From: UBA10649 sp963700255
GTDB taxonomy: Bacteria > Actinomycetota > Actinomycetes > S36-B12
DNA: 64,000 nucleotides
Reading direction: 5' to 3'
Assembly: GCA_963700255.1 (NCBI GenBank)
Contig: CAVOWW010000031.1
Coordinates: 1-64,000, forward strand
Part shown: positions 34,311 to 42,338 of the stretch, one piece after another
Position numbering within the stretch: the stretch's first letter is position 1
How the letters are laid out: the number at the start of each line of letters is the position of its first letter
Notes under the pieces: generated by a model
Databases searched by the model: none
Told to the model about the DNA's origin: nothing
What the model saw: the letters and a program-made list of their open reading frames with translations, nothing else
Translations under genes and position numbers: made by a program

Positions 34311-35174
34311 ATGTCACGCGTACACATTATCACCGACAGCACCGCCCATTTCCCTGATCCCACCCTGCCCGATCGTTTGGGCGTTACCGTGGTGCCGCAG
34401 AGCATCCAATTCGGGCGGCAGATCTACCGCGAAGGCGTAGACATCACCGCCGAGGAATTCTTTCGCCGCTTGCCGCATTATGGCACTCTGCCAGGTCTAC
34501 ACTCGCCTGCGGCCGACACCTTCCGTGAGCTTTACGCAGAGAAATTCCGGCAAAACAAGCAGATTCTCTCCATTCATATTTCCAGCAAAATGAGCGATAC
34601 CGTCGCGCACGCGCGGCAGGCTGCCGACGAGTTTCTGGGCGGTAACAAGATCGTGGTCATCGATTCGCTCACCACCTCGATCGGGTTGGGCTGGCTCGTC
34701 GAGGCGGCTGCGGAGGCCGCCGCGAATGGCGCCGCGCTGGACGAGATCGTGCGCATCGCGCGCGGCATGATTACGCACATGTATGCGGTGTTCTTCGTCG
34801 ACCAGCTGGACTACCTGGAACGCAATGGCCGCTTGAGCAAATCGCAGGCCGTGCTGGGCACCATGCTGGGCATCAAGCCGTTCCTCACCATCGAAGACGG
34901 CGAGATCATCCCGATGGAAAAAGTGCGCACGCGCGACAAGGCGATCGACAAGCTGCTGGAGTTCGTGTCGGAATTCTCGGCCATCGACCGCGTCGCCATC
35001 ATGCAAAGCGGCCAGCAGCCCACTGAGGATACGCGCCTGCTGCTGGAACGACTCGAACAAACCTTTCCCGGCCAATACTTCCCGGTGTTGAACTACGGAC
35101 CGGGCCTGGCCTGTCAGATCGGGCCGAATAGCCTGGGCATCTTCATTTTCGAAGCGGCAGGTAAAGAGGGATAA
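34311..35174 (+). CDS. DegV family fatty acid-binding protein (FakB), first copy
   Basis: 287 residues from the ATG at 34311. The DegV fold starts VHIITDSTAHFPDP. The lipid-contact Ser/Thr segments are GLHSPAADTFRELY (TSxP-like position altered to HSP), ILSIHISSKMSDTVAHARQA and VVIDSLTTSIGLGWLVEAA. The C-terminal domain has LDYLERNGRLSKSQAVLGTM, LGIKPFLTIEDGEI and GPGLACQIGPNSLGIFIFE. FakB binds a fatty acid and presents its carboxylate to FakA. The paralogue downstream shares the layout but differs in the pocket, suggesting different chain preferences. Confidence 0.92.
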   Translation: MSRVHIITDSTAHFPDPTLPDRLGVTVVPQSIQFGRQIYREGVDITAEEFFRRLPHYGTLPGLHSPAADTFRELYAEKFRQNKQILSIHISSKMSDTVAHARQAADEFLGGNKIVVIDSLTTSIGLGWLVEAAAEAAANGAALDEIVRIARGMITHMYAVFFVDQLDYLERNGRLSKSQAVLGTMLGIKPFLTIEDGEIIPMEKVRTRDKAIDKLLEFVSEFSAIDRVAIMQSGQQPTEDTRLLLERLEQTFPGQYFPVLNYGPGLACQIGPNSLGIFIFEAAGKEG

Positions 35175-35245
35175 GTCGTGCGTACTGCGTGATGCCCCAC
35201 ACGTGTCATGCGTGATGGCGCAATACTTCATGACGCACTCGCATC

Positions 35246-36076
35246 ATGGTCAGCATCATCACCGACAGCACCTCGGACATTCCGCCGGACATCGCCCGTG
35301 AGCTCCGCATCACGGTGATCCCTGTGCACGTCATCTTCGGCGAAGAATCGTTCGATGACGGCGTGACGATCACGCGCGAAGAATTCTATCGCCGTCTGAA
35401 GACTGCCAAAGCCCTGCCAACGACCTCAACCCCCAGCGCAGGCGAGTTTGCCGAAACGTATCAGCGCGTCGGCGGTGAAATCGTCTCCGTTCATGTGTCC
35501 GCTAACTGGAGCAGCTTGCTGAACGTGGCGCAAGTCGGCGCCGGCCTGACGGCGGAAGCGCGCATCGCTTTTTTCGATTCTGGGAAACTGGCCATGGGCC
35601 TGGGCTGGCAAGTCATCCTGGCCGCGCGTGCTGCGCAACAAGGCAAGTCTGTTGCGGAAATCCTGCAAGTCTTACTGGACGCCAAGCGCCGCGTGCATTT
35701 GCTCGCCGCCTTGGATACCTTGAATTACTTGCGGCGCAGCGGCCGGGTGAATGCGCTCGTGGCGCGCTTCGGCGAGCTGCTCAGCATCAAGCCCATCTTT
35801 GATGTGGGCGACGGCGAAGTCGCGATGATCGATCGCGCGCGCACGCGCCATGCCGCCATTGACCGCCTCAAGGCTATGACTTACGCACTCGGACCGCTGG
35901 AATCGCTGGCCGTGCTGCACACCGCCAGCCTCGAATCCGCGCGCGCGCTGGCCGACGAGTTTGCGCAGACCATCCCCACTTTGCGCGAGCCCATCATCGT
36001 CTGTGAAGCCACCACTGCCGTCGGTACGCATGTGGGGCCCAACGGACTGGGCATCGCCGCTATCACGGCTGAATAG
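35246..36076 (+). CDS. DegV family fatty acid-binding protein (FakB), second copy
   Basis: 276 residues. VSIITDSTSDIPPDIARELR opens the DegV fold. PTTSTPSAGEFAETYQ carries the canonical TSxPS lipid-headgroup motif, which the first copy lacks. VSVHVSANWSSLLNVAQ, FFDSGKLAMGLGWQV, LNYLRRSGRVNALVARFGEL and LSIKPIFDVGDGEV complete the family pattern, and THVGPNGLGIA near the end is the second headgroup site. It follows the first fakB by 71 bases. It is the last complete gene of the Chloroflexota part; the seam to actinobacterial DNA comes about 110 bases later. Confidence 0.92.
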   Translation: MVSIITDSTSDIPPDIARELRITVIPVHVIFGEESFDDGVTITREEFYRRLKTAKALPTTSTPSAGEFAETYQRVGGEIVSVHVSANWSSLLNVAQVGAGLTAEARIAFFDSGKLAMGLGWQVILAARAAQQGKSVAEILQVLLDAKRRVHLLAALDTLNYLRRSGRVNALVARFGELLSIKPIFDVGDGEVAMIDRARTRHAAIDRLKAMTYALGPLESLAVLHTASLESARALADEFAQTIPTLREPIIVCEATTAVGTHVGPNGLGIAAITAE

Positions 36077-36210
36077 CGTATAATGGGATGCACATAGCTC
36101 ACCCATTCCGGCCGGCGTGCACGTTGATCGGCGATATGACGCCGCCTTGCCCTTCTCCGTCTCGACTCATTACGTATTGCTACCACAATCATGTCCCCGC
36201 CTCGCGGCCG
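36077..36210. other. Junction between Chloroflexota-like and actinobacterial DNA
   Basis: After the fakB stop, TATAATGGG and about 100 bases of moderate GC still look like the left genome. They include GTTGATCGGCGATATG and an AT-rich stretch to 36190. From about 36191 the sequence is GC-rich and codes for the interdomain linker of IcmF (YLAEIAETVRGYH). No direct repeat, tRNA, integrase or IS end is seen. A GCGGCCGC (NotI) site lies at 36204-36211, which can be chance in such GC-rich DNA. Confidence 0.8.
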
Positions 36211-38148
36211 CTACCTCGCGGAGATCGCCGAGACCGTGCGCGGCTACCACGCGACGACGGCCCAGCAGTCCGGCGTCGCCCGCCGCGTGCAGCACCTGCG
36301 CACGGCCGCCACGATGCTCGCCGCCGAGGGCTCGGACGCCACTCCCGTCGAGGCGCTCCTGGCCGCGCAGGAGGCCGAGCTGCACCCCGAGGTCGCGGCC
36401 CTGCTCAAGGCGTGGCCGACGTCCGCGAGCAGTACGCGGCGGACGAGCTCGTCGTGACGATCCGCGACAAGGAGCTGCACACGGCCCTGTGGCGCGAGAC
36501 CCTGTCGGGCTCCCGCTTCCCCCGCGTCGCCCTGCCTCGCACGGAGGACGCCGGCGACCTCGTGCGCTACCTGCGCGAGGAGAACGTGCCCGGCAGCTAC
36601 CCGTTCACCGCGGGCGTCTTCCCGTTCAAGCGCGAGGGCGAGGCGCCGGCGCGCATGTTCGCGGGCGAGGGCGACCCGTTCCGCACCAACCGGCGCTTCC
36701 ACCTGCTCGCGTCCGGCCAGCCGGCCACGCGGCTGTCCACCGCGTTCGACTCCGTCACCCTCTACGGGCGCGACCCCAACGAGGAGCCGGACGTCTACGG
36801 CAAGGTCGGCACGTCGGGCGTCTCGATCGCGACGCTCGACGACATGAAGGTCCTGTACTCCGGCTTCGACCTGTGCGACCCGATGACCTCGGTGTCGATG
36901 ACGATCAACGGTCCCGCGCCCACCATCCTCGCGATGTTCATGAACACCGCGATCGACCAGCGCATCGACGCGTTCCGCGAGCAGGAGGGCCGCGAGCCCA
37001 CGCCCGAGGAGGCCGCCGACATCCGCTCGTGGGTCCTCACCAACGTGCGCGGCACGGTGCAGGCCGACATCCTCAAGGAGGACCAGGGGCAGAACACCTG
37101 CATCTTCTCCACGGAGTTCGCGCTGCGCTGCATGGCGGACGTGCAGGAGTGGTTCATCGACCACCGGGTCCGCAACTTCTACTCGGTGTCCATCTCGGGC
37201 TACCACATCGCCGAGGCCGGGGCGAACCCCATCTCGCAGCTGGCGTTCACCCTCGCCAACGGGTTCACCTACGTCGAGGCGTACCTCGCGCGAGGCATGA
37301 AGGTCGAGGACTTCGCGCCGAACTTCTCCTTCTTCTTCAGCAACGGCATCGACGCCGAGTACACCGTGCTCGGCCGCGTCGCCCGACGCATCTGGGCCAT
37401 CGCCATGCGCGAGCGCTACGGCGCCGACGAGCGGGCCCAGAAGCTCAAGTACCACATCCAGACCTCGGGCCGGTCCCTCCATGCGCAGGAGATGGACTTC
37501 AACGACATCCGGACGACCCTGCAGGCGCTGTGCGCGATCAACGACAACTGCAACTCGCTGCACACGAACGCCTACGACGAGGCCGTCACCACGCCGAGCG
37601 CCCAGTCGGTGCGCCGTGCGCTGGCCATCCAGATGATCATCGACCAGGAGTGGGGCCTGTCGAAGAACGAGAACCCGCTGCAGGGCTCCTACATCGTCGA
37701 CGAGCTGACCGACCTCGTCGAGGAGGCCGTCCTCGCCGAGTTCGAGCGCATCTCCGACCGCGGCGGGGTGCTCGGCGCGATGGAGACCGGCTACCAGCGC
37801 GGGCGCATCCAGGACGAGTCGATGCTCTACGAGCACAAGAAGCACGACGGCTCGCTGCCGATCATCGGCGTCAACACCTTCCTCGACCCCGACGGTCCGG
37901 CGGATGTCACCTCCCTCGAGCTGGCCCGGGCCAGCGAGGAGGAGAAGCGGTCCCAGGTGGAGCGGCTGGCCGCCTTCCACGAGGAGCACCGCGACGAGGC
38001 CGAGCCGGCCCTGGCGAGACTGAAGGACGTCGCATCATCGGGAGGCAACACTTTTGCCTCCCTAATGGAGGCCGTCCGAGTATGCTCGCTGGGTCAGATC
38101 ACTTCGGCCTTCTTCGAAGTCGGCGGTCAGTACCGGCGCAACGTCTGA
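36191..38148 (+). pseudogene. icmF: Fused isobutyryl-CoA mutase IcmF, N-terminus lost at the junction, one frameshift
   Basis: IcmF interconverts isobutyryl-CoA and n-butyryl-CoA with adenosylcobalamin. The normal order is B12-binding domain, MeaI G-protein chaperone domain, linker, mutase barrel. Here the first two domains are missing: the sequence begins in the linker (RGRYLAEIAETVRGYH) right at the seam. One lost base near 36416 (after ALLKAWP) shifts the frame, which then runs DVREQYAADELVV to the end. The barrel is complete: TAGVFPFKREGE, ARMFAGEGDPFRTNRRF, YGKVGTSGVSIATLDDMKVL, SVSISGYHIAEAGANPISQL, LKYHIQTSGRSLHAQE and the end LGQITSAFFEVGGQYRR. The ATG at 36191 is not a true start. 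Confidence 0.9.
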
Positions 38149-38181
38149 CCTGGCACTGCATCGCCGCAATGGGAGGGCTTC

Positions 38182-38688
38182 GTGACGATCGGCCGGACGC
38201 TGGACAGCGACCCCATCGAGGAGGCGCGACGCCAGTGGGTCAGCCACGGCTGGGCCGAGGCGGCCGACGGCATGGCTGCGGTCACGTCGATCGTGCGCGC
38301 CCAGCAGATCGTCCTCCAGCGCATCGACACGGTGCTCCGTCCGCTGGACCTCACCTTCGCGCGGTACGAGATCCTCACTCTCCTGTCGTTCACCAAGCAC
38401 GGCTCGCTGCCCATGACCCGCATGGGCGCGCTGCTCCAGGTGCACCCCACCAGCGTCACCAGCGCCGTGGACCGGCTCGAGGGCCAGGGCTTCGTCGAGC
38501 GGCTGCCGCACCCGACCGACCGGCGCGCGGTGCTGGCGTCCATCACCGAGGCGGGGCGGGCACGTGCCCTGGCGGCCACGACCGCCCTCAACGGCCAGGT
38601 CTTCGAGCAGCTCGGGATCACCGAGCACCAGATCAACCAGCTCCGCACGGTGCTGCGCGCGCTGCGCGCCAACGCCGGCGACTTCTAG
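38182..38688 (+). CDS. MarR-family transcriptional regulator
   Basis: 168 residues from a GTG at 38182 with GGGAGG 6 bases upstream. It is a winged helix-turn-helix of MarR type: LRPLDLTFARYEILTLLSF, GSLPMTRMGALLQVHPTSV, TSAVDRLEGQGFVERLPHPTD and RRAVLASITEAGRARA, flanked by dimerisation helices. It starts 33 bases after icmF on the same strand, so the pair is probably one unit. MarR proteins next to acyl-CoA genes often respond to CoA thioesters; here the target could be icmF or the 3-hydroxyacyl-CoA dehydrogenase gene that follows. Confidence 0.92.
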   Translation: MTIGRTLDSDPIEEARRQWVSHGWAEAADGMAAVTSIVRAQQIVLQRIDTVLRPLDLTFARYEILTLLSFTKHGSLPMTRMGALLQVHPTSVTSAVDRLEGQGFVERLPHPTDRRAVLASITEAGRARALAATTALNGQVFEQLGITEHQINQLRTVLRALRANAGDF

Positions 38689-38746
38689 GCTCCGCGTCCC
38701 CACTCCGGGCGCGTCCATCCAACGGCGCTCCGGTCGGGTGCGCATG

Positions 38747-38794
38747 TCACATCACACGAGAGAACACACGTCTCATCACAAGAGAGAACACACT
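38747..38794 (+). repeat. Tandem 24-bp duplication including the ribosome site
   Basis: Two adjacent 24-base units (38747-38770 and 38771-38794) agree at 21 of 24 positions. Each contains CATCACA and GAGAGAACACAC. The second unit ends exactly at the ATG of the dehydrogenase gene, so the GAGAGA ribosome site is present twice. Confidence 0.75.
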
Positions 38795-39643
38795 ATGAAT
38801 CGTCTGGGTGTCGTCGGTTGCGGCGTCATGGGTGCAGGTATCGCCGAGATCGGCGCCAAGGGCGGCTGCGACGTCATCGTCGTCGACGCGTTCCCCGAGG
38901 CGCTCGAGAACGCGCAGAAGCGGATGGCCACGTCGCTCGCCAAGGCGGAGGAGAAGGGCAAGCTGTCGGAGAGCGCCGACGCGATCCTCGCGCGGATCCG
39001 CTGGACCACGGACATCACCGCGCTCGCCGACCGGGAGTTCGTCACCGAGGCGATCCGCGAGACCCTCGAGGACAAGGTCGCGCTCATCCACCAGCTCGAC
39101 GCCGTCCTGGCCGCCGACGCGATCATCGCGACCAACACCTCCTCCATCCCCGTCGCCCAGATCGCCGCGGCCAGCGAGCACCCCGAGCGGGTGCTCGGCA
39201 CGCACTACTTCAACCCGGTTCCCGTGATGCCGCTGGTCGAGGTCGTGTCGGCGATCCAGACCGACCCCGCCGTCGCCGACGCCACGCACGCGTTCTGCGC
39301 CGACGTCCTGGGCAAGAAGGTCATCCGAGCCAAGGACCGGTCGGGCTTCGTCGTGAACGCCCTCCTGGTCCCCTACCTGCTCGACGCGATCCGCTCGCTG
39401 GAGAACGGTGTCGCCTCGAAGGAGGACATCGACGAGGGCATGGTGGGCGGCTGCGGCATGCCGATGGGCCCGCTGCGACTGTGCGACATGATCGGCCTCG
39501 ACACCATGCTGCTCGTCGCCCAGAGCCTGTACGCCGAGCACCTCGAGCTGCGCTTCGCTCCCCCGGCCCTGCTCAAGCGGCACGTCGAGGCGGGGATGTA
39601 CGGGCGCAAGAGCGGCCGCGGGTTCTACGACTACACGACGTAG
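38795..39643 (+). CDS. 3-hydroxyacyl-CoA dehydrogenase (3-hydroxybutyryl-CoA type)
   Basis: 282 residues. It oxidises (S)-3-hydroxyacyl-CoA to 3-ketoacyl-CoA with NAD(P). The Rossmann fold starts RLGVVGCGVMGAGIAEIGA (residues 3-21). Then come FVTEAIRETLEDK, IATNTSSIPVAQIA with the catalytic Ser, and THYFNPVPVMPLVEVV with the catalytic His. The C-terminal helical domain has DRSGFVVNALLVPYLLDA, GCGMPMGPLRLCDMIGLDT and the end YGRKSGRGFYDY. The single-domain length is that of FadB2/Hbd. The ATG at 38795 follows a duplicated ribosome site; upstream in-frame SHHTREHT/SHHKREHT repeats are unlikely to be protein. Confidence 0.93.
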   Translation: MNRLGVVGCGVMGAGIAEIGAKGGCDVIVVDAFPEALENAQKRMATSLAKAEEKGKLSESADAILARIRWTTDITALADREFVTEAIRETLEDKVALIHQLDAVLAADAIIATNTSSIPVAQIAAASEHPERVLGTHYFNPVPVMPLVEVVSAIQTDPAVADATHAFCADVLGKKVIRAKDRSGFVVNALLVPYLLDAIRSLENGVASKEDIDEGMVGGCGMPMGPLRLCDMIGLDTMLLVAQSLYAEHLELRFAPPALLKRHVEAGMYGRKSGRGFYDYTT

Positions 39644-39651
39644 CCCGCACA

Positions 39652-39686
39652 CGCCCGTTTCTCCCGGAATCCGGGAGAAACGGGCG
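39652..39686. repeat. 35-bp palindrome, actinobacterial element, type A
   Basis: Perfect 16-base arms, CGCCCGTTTCTCCCGG and its complement, around AAT, 8 bases after the dehydrogenase stop. Related palindromes occur at 47141, 54621 and 54678. It works as a hairpin on both strands and may be a bidirectional terminator, but has no T run. Confidence 0.75.
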
Positions 39687-39779
39687 ATGCGGGCCGTCTG
39701 CGGGCCGTTCTTCGCCGATCTGTCCCGGTCGCGAAGTGGCCACTCGCGCGCACATCGGCCACTCGCGGGGTGGGGGCGG

Positions 39780-40568
39780 TCAGCGGGAGAGGTAGCCGCC
39801 GTCGACGGCCAGGGCGTGCCCGATCGTGAAGCTGGCCGCACCCGAGCACAGCCACAGGGCGGCCGCGGCGATCTCGTCGACGGTGCCGAAGCGCCCGATG
39901 AGCGAGAGCCGATCCGCGACCTCCTGCGGATCGCGGCCGCGCTTGGCGATCGCGCCGCGCAGCATCGGGGTGTCGATGGAGCCCGGGCAGATCGCGTTGA
40001 TGCGGATGCCCCGCGGGGCGTAGTCGACGGCCGCCGACTTCGTCAGCCCCAGCACCCCGAACTTGCTCGCCGTGTAGGCGGACTGGTGGGGCTGCGGCCG
40101 GTAGGAGTTGGTGGACGCGATGTTGACGATGGCCGCGCCGTCGCGGCCCGTGGCCAGCATCGCGTTGATCTCGTGCTTCATGCAGAGGAAGACGCTCTTG
40201 AGGTTCACGTCGAGCATGCGGTCCCAGTCCTCGTCGGCCAGGTCCGCGAGGTAGTCGACCTCGAACTCGATCGCGGCCGCGTTCACCGCGAAGTCGAGAC
40301 CGCCGTAGGCGTCGACCGCGGCGGCGACCATGGCCTGCACGTCGGCGCTCTTCGACACGTCCGCGTGCACGTACCGCGCCTCGCCGCCGGCCGCACGGAC
40401 GAGGGCGACGGTCTCCTCGCCGCCGGCATCCGCGACATCGCTGACGATGACGCGGCTGCCGGCGGCGGAGAAGGCCAGGGCGATCGCGCGGCCCATCCCT
40501 CCCGAACCCCCGGTGACGATCGCCGTACGACCGTCGAACCACTGATCAAGGTTCCCGAGATGGGACAC
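39780..40568 (-). CDS. SDR family NAD(P)-dependent oxidoreductase
   Basis: 262 residues from a GTG at 40568 with AGGAAAGG 7 bases upstream. It is a classical short-chain dehydrogenase: TAIVTGGSGGMGRAIALAF (cofactor motif TGxxxGxG), HADVSKSADV, NAAAIEFEVDYLA, IVNIASTNSYRP with the catalytic Ser, YTASKFGVLGLTKSAA with Tyr and Lys, and PGSIDTPML. The substrate is unknown. It lies 33 bases after a second SDR gene on the same strand; the two probably act in one catabolic pathway. Confidence 0.92.
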   Translation of the reverse strand: MSHLGNLDQWFDGRTAIVTGGSGGMGRAIALAFSAAGSRVIVSDVADAGGEETVALVRAAGGEARYVHADVSKSADVQAMVAAAVDAYGGLDFAVNAAAIEFEVDYLADLADEDWDRMLDVNLKSVFLCMKHEINAMLATGRDGAAIVNIASTNSYRPQPHQSAYTASKFGVLGLTKSAAVDYAPRGIRINAICPGSIDTPMLRGAIAKRGRDPQEVADRLSLIGRFGTVDEIAAAALWLCSGAASFTIGHALAVDGGYLSR

Positions 40569-40600
40569 GCACGAGCCTTTCCTGCTGGTGGGGCTGCCGA

Positions 40601-41380
40601 CTAGTACGGCGAGGCGCCACCGTCGACGTTGAACGAGCCGCCGGTCATGCCGCCGCCCTCGTGCGAGGCGAGCAGCGTGCACAGGGCCGCGACCTCCTCG
40701 ACCGTGTTCGGGCGCTTGATCGCGGTCGGGTTGTACATGATCGCCGCGAGGGCGTCCAGGTCCGGCAGGCCCATGGCCTCGACGGTCGCCGGGCCGGTCT
40801 CGTAGAACATGTCGGTCGCGACGAAGCCCGGGCAGACCGCGTTGACGGTGACGCCCTGGATGCCGACCTCGTGCGCCGCCGCCTTCGAGAAGCCGATGAT
40901 GGCGTGCTTGTTGGTGATGTAGCCGGCGACGCCGGGGGTGGTGATCTTGCCGTACATCGACGACATGTTGATGATGCGGCCGTACTGCTGCGGCAGCATG
41001 TACTTCAGCGCCCGGCGGGTGCCCCAGAAGCAGTGGTTGATGTTGAAGTCGAGCTCGTACTGCCACTCCTCGTCGCTGAAGTCCGCGACCATCGAGGTGT
41101 TGGCCACGCCGCCCGCGTTGAACACCGCGATGTCGATGCGGCCGTAGTGCTCGACCGTCGCGTCGATGAGGTTCTCGACATCGGCCTGCTTGGTGGCGTC
41201 GCACGCGATGAAGTGGACGTTCGTGCCGCCCATCTCGGACACCGCGACCGCGCCCTTGTCGGCGTTGCGACCGCTCACGACCACCTTGGCGCCCTCCGCG
41301 AGGTAGGCCTCCGCGATGCCGCGGCCGATGCTGCGGGTGCCGGCCGTGACCACGGCGACCCTGCCGTCAAGCTTTCCCAT
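40601..41380 (-). CDS. SDR family oxidoreductase
   Basis: 259 residues. VAVVTAGTRSIGRGIAEAYL is the cofactor-binding motif. CDATKQADVENLIDA, AVFNAGGVANTSMV (a variant of NNAG), INMSSMYGKITTPG with the catalytic Ser, GYITNKHAIIGFSKAAAHE with Tyr and Lys and VNAVCPGFVATDMF follow, ending MTGGSFNVDGGAS. It is a 3-oxoacyl reductase or cyclic-alcohol dehydrogenase type of SDR. It is first of a two-gene unit with the SDR downstream and faces the enoyl-CoA hydratase gene across a 131-base gap on the same strand. Confidence 0.92.
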   Translation of the reverse strand: MGKLDGRVAVVTAGTRSIGRGIAEAYLAEGAKVVVSGRNADKGAVAVSEMGGTNVHFIACDATKQADVENLIDATVEHYGRIDIAVFNAGGVANTSMVADFSDEEWQYELDFNINHCFWGTRRALKYMLPQQYGRIINMSSMYGKITTPGVAGYITNKHAIIGFSKAAAHEVGIQGVTVNAVCPGFVATDMFYETGPATVEAMGLPDLDALAAIMYNPTAIKRPNTVEEVAALCTLLASHEGGGMTGGSFNVDGGASPY

Positions 41381-41511
41381 CAGATGTGCTCCTTCATGTG
41401 AGGTCGTCCGGGCTTTCGGGACCGGAGATCAAGTAAGACGACGTTAGTGCGACGTCACGAAATTGTCTGGATATTCACGCATTCCCGCATCCCGGCAGGG
41501 CCGCGGGAGGG

Positions 41512-42281
41512 TCACGATCCGGTGAAGGTTGCCGGCCGCTTCTCCTGGAAGGCCGCCATGCCCTCGGCGAAGTCCGCGCTCGCCAGCAGCGGGGCCTGCC
41601 CCTCCCGCTCCCCGTGGAGGATCGCCTCGAGCAGGGACAGCGTGCCGGCGTTCAGGACCCGCTTGGTGGCCGCGTACGCCAGCGGCGGCCCGGCGGCCAG
41701 CTGGGCCGACGAGGCTCCTCCACCCGCGCGTCGAAATCCGCGTCCGCGACGACCTCGGCGATCAGGCCCCAGTCGGCCGCCGTGGTGGCGCTGACCTTCT
41801 CGGCCAGCAGGGCCATCCGGGCGGCCCGGGCCCTGCCGATGGCGGCCGGGACGAGCATCGAGGCGCCTCCGTCGGGCATGAGGCCGATCCTCGTGAAGGC
41901 CAGCATGAACCCGGCCGACTCCTTGGCGATCGCCAGGTCGGCCGCGACGGCGATCGAGCAGCCCACTCCGGCGGCGATGCCGTTCACGGCGGCGACGACG
42001 ACCACGGAGGACTTGACGATCGCGAGCACCAGCCGGTTGGCCGCGTCCAGGGTGTCGAGGCCCGGCGGGGAGCCGTCGGGGCCGACGTCCGCACCCGAGC
42101 TGAAGGCCCGGCCCGAGCCCGTCACGACGATCACGCGCACGCCCGAATCGTCCGCCTTCTCGACGGCGTCAGCGGCCGCGTGGAGGATCTCGGCGGTGAC
42201 CGAGTTCAGCCGGTCGGGGCGGTCGAAGGTGATGCGCAGGGCATCTCCCTGACGGTCGATGATGAGACCCGCAACGGACAT
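41512..42281 (-). pseudogene. Enoyl-CoA hydratase/isomerase, one frameshift
   Basis: A crotonase-fold protein that adds water to (or isomerises) enoyl-CoA. From the ATG at 42281 (GAGGAGG upstream): LRITFDRPDRLNSVTAEIL, VIVVTGSGRAFSSGADVG (oxyanion-hole region), VVAAVNGIAAGVGCSIAVAA and FTRIGLMPDGGASMLVPAAI, where the usual catalytic Glu positions are partly replaced. Near 41716 one base is missing. The end then reads AQLAAGPPLAYAATKRVLNA, LEAILHGEREGQAPLLASAD and FAEGMAAFQEKRPATFTGS in another frame. Reading across gives a normal length of about 256 residues, so the break may be a read error. Confidence 0.85.
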
Positions 42282-42338
42282 GGTCACCCCTCCTCGAAAT
42301 CGTCCACGAGGCCGCAACTGTAGCGCTAGATTCTTTAC

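Noticed and set aside
36204..36211. NotI site as proof of a cloning junction
   Set aside because: GCGGCCGC is common in actinobacterial DNA and no linker or vector sequence flanks it.
36000..36400. A genomic island insertion explaining the composition change
   Set aside because: No integrase, tRNA, direct repeat or IS end, and a gene is cut in mid-linker; a chimera explains more.
36244..37989. A 581-codon minus-strand frame opposite icmF
   Set aside because: Val/Leu/Arg/Asp-rich antisense shadow of the mutase barrel; no ribosome site or family motif.
38744..38794. N-terminal extension of the dehydrogenase reading SHHTREHT twice
   Set aside because: The repeats come from a duplicated untranslated segment; the conserved protein begins exactly at the ATG at 38795.
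36117..38798. An 893-codon open frame on the plus strand overlapping icmF
   Set aside because: Composed almost only of Arg, Pro, Ala, Gly and His, as expected of an out-of-frame reading of GC-rich DNA; the icmF frame carries all conserved motifs.
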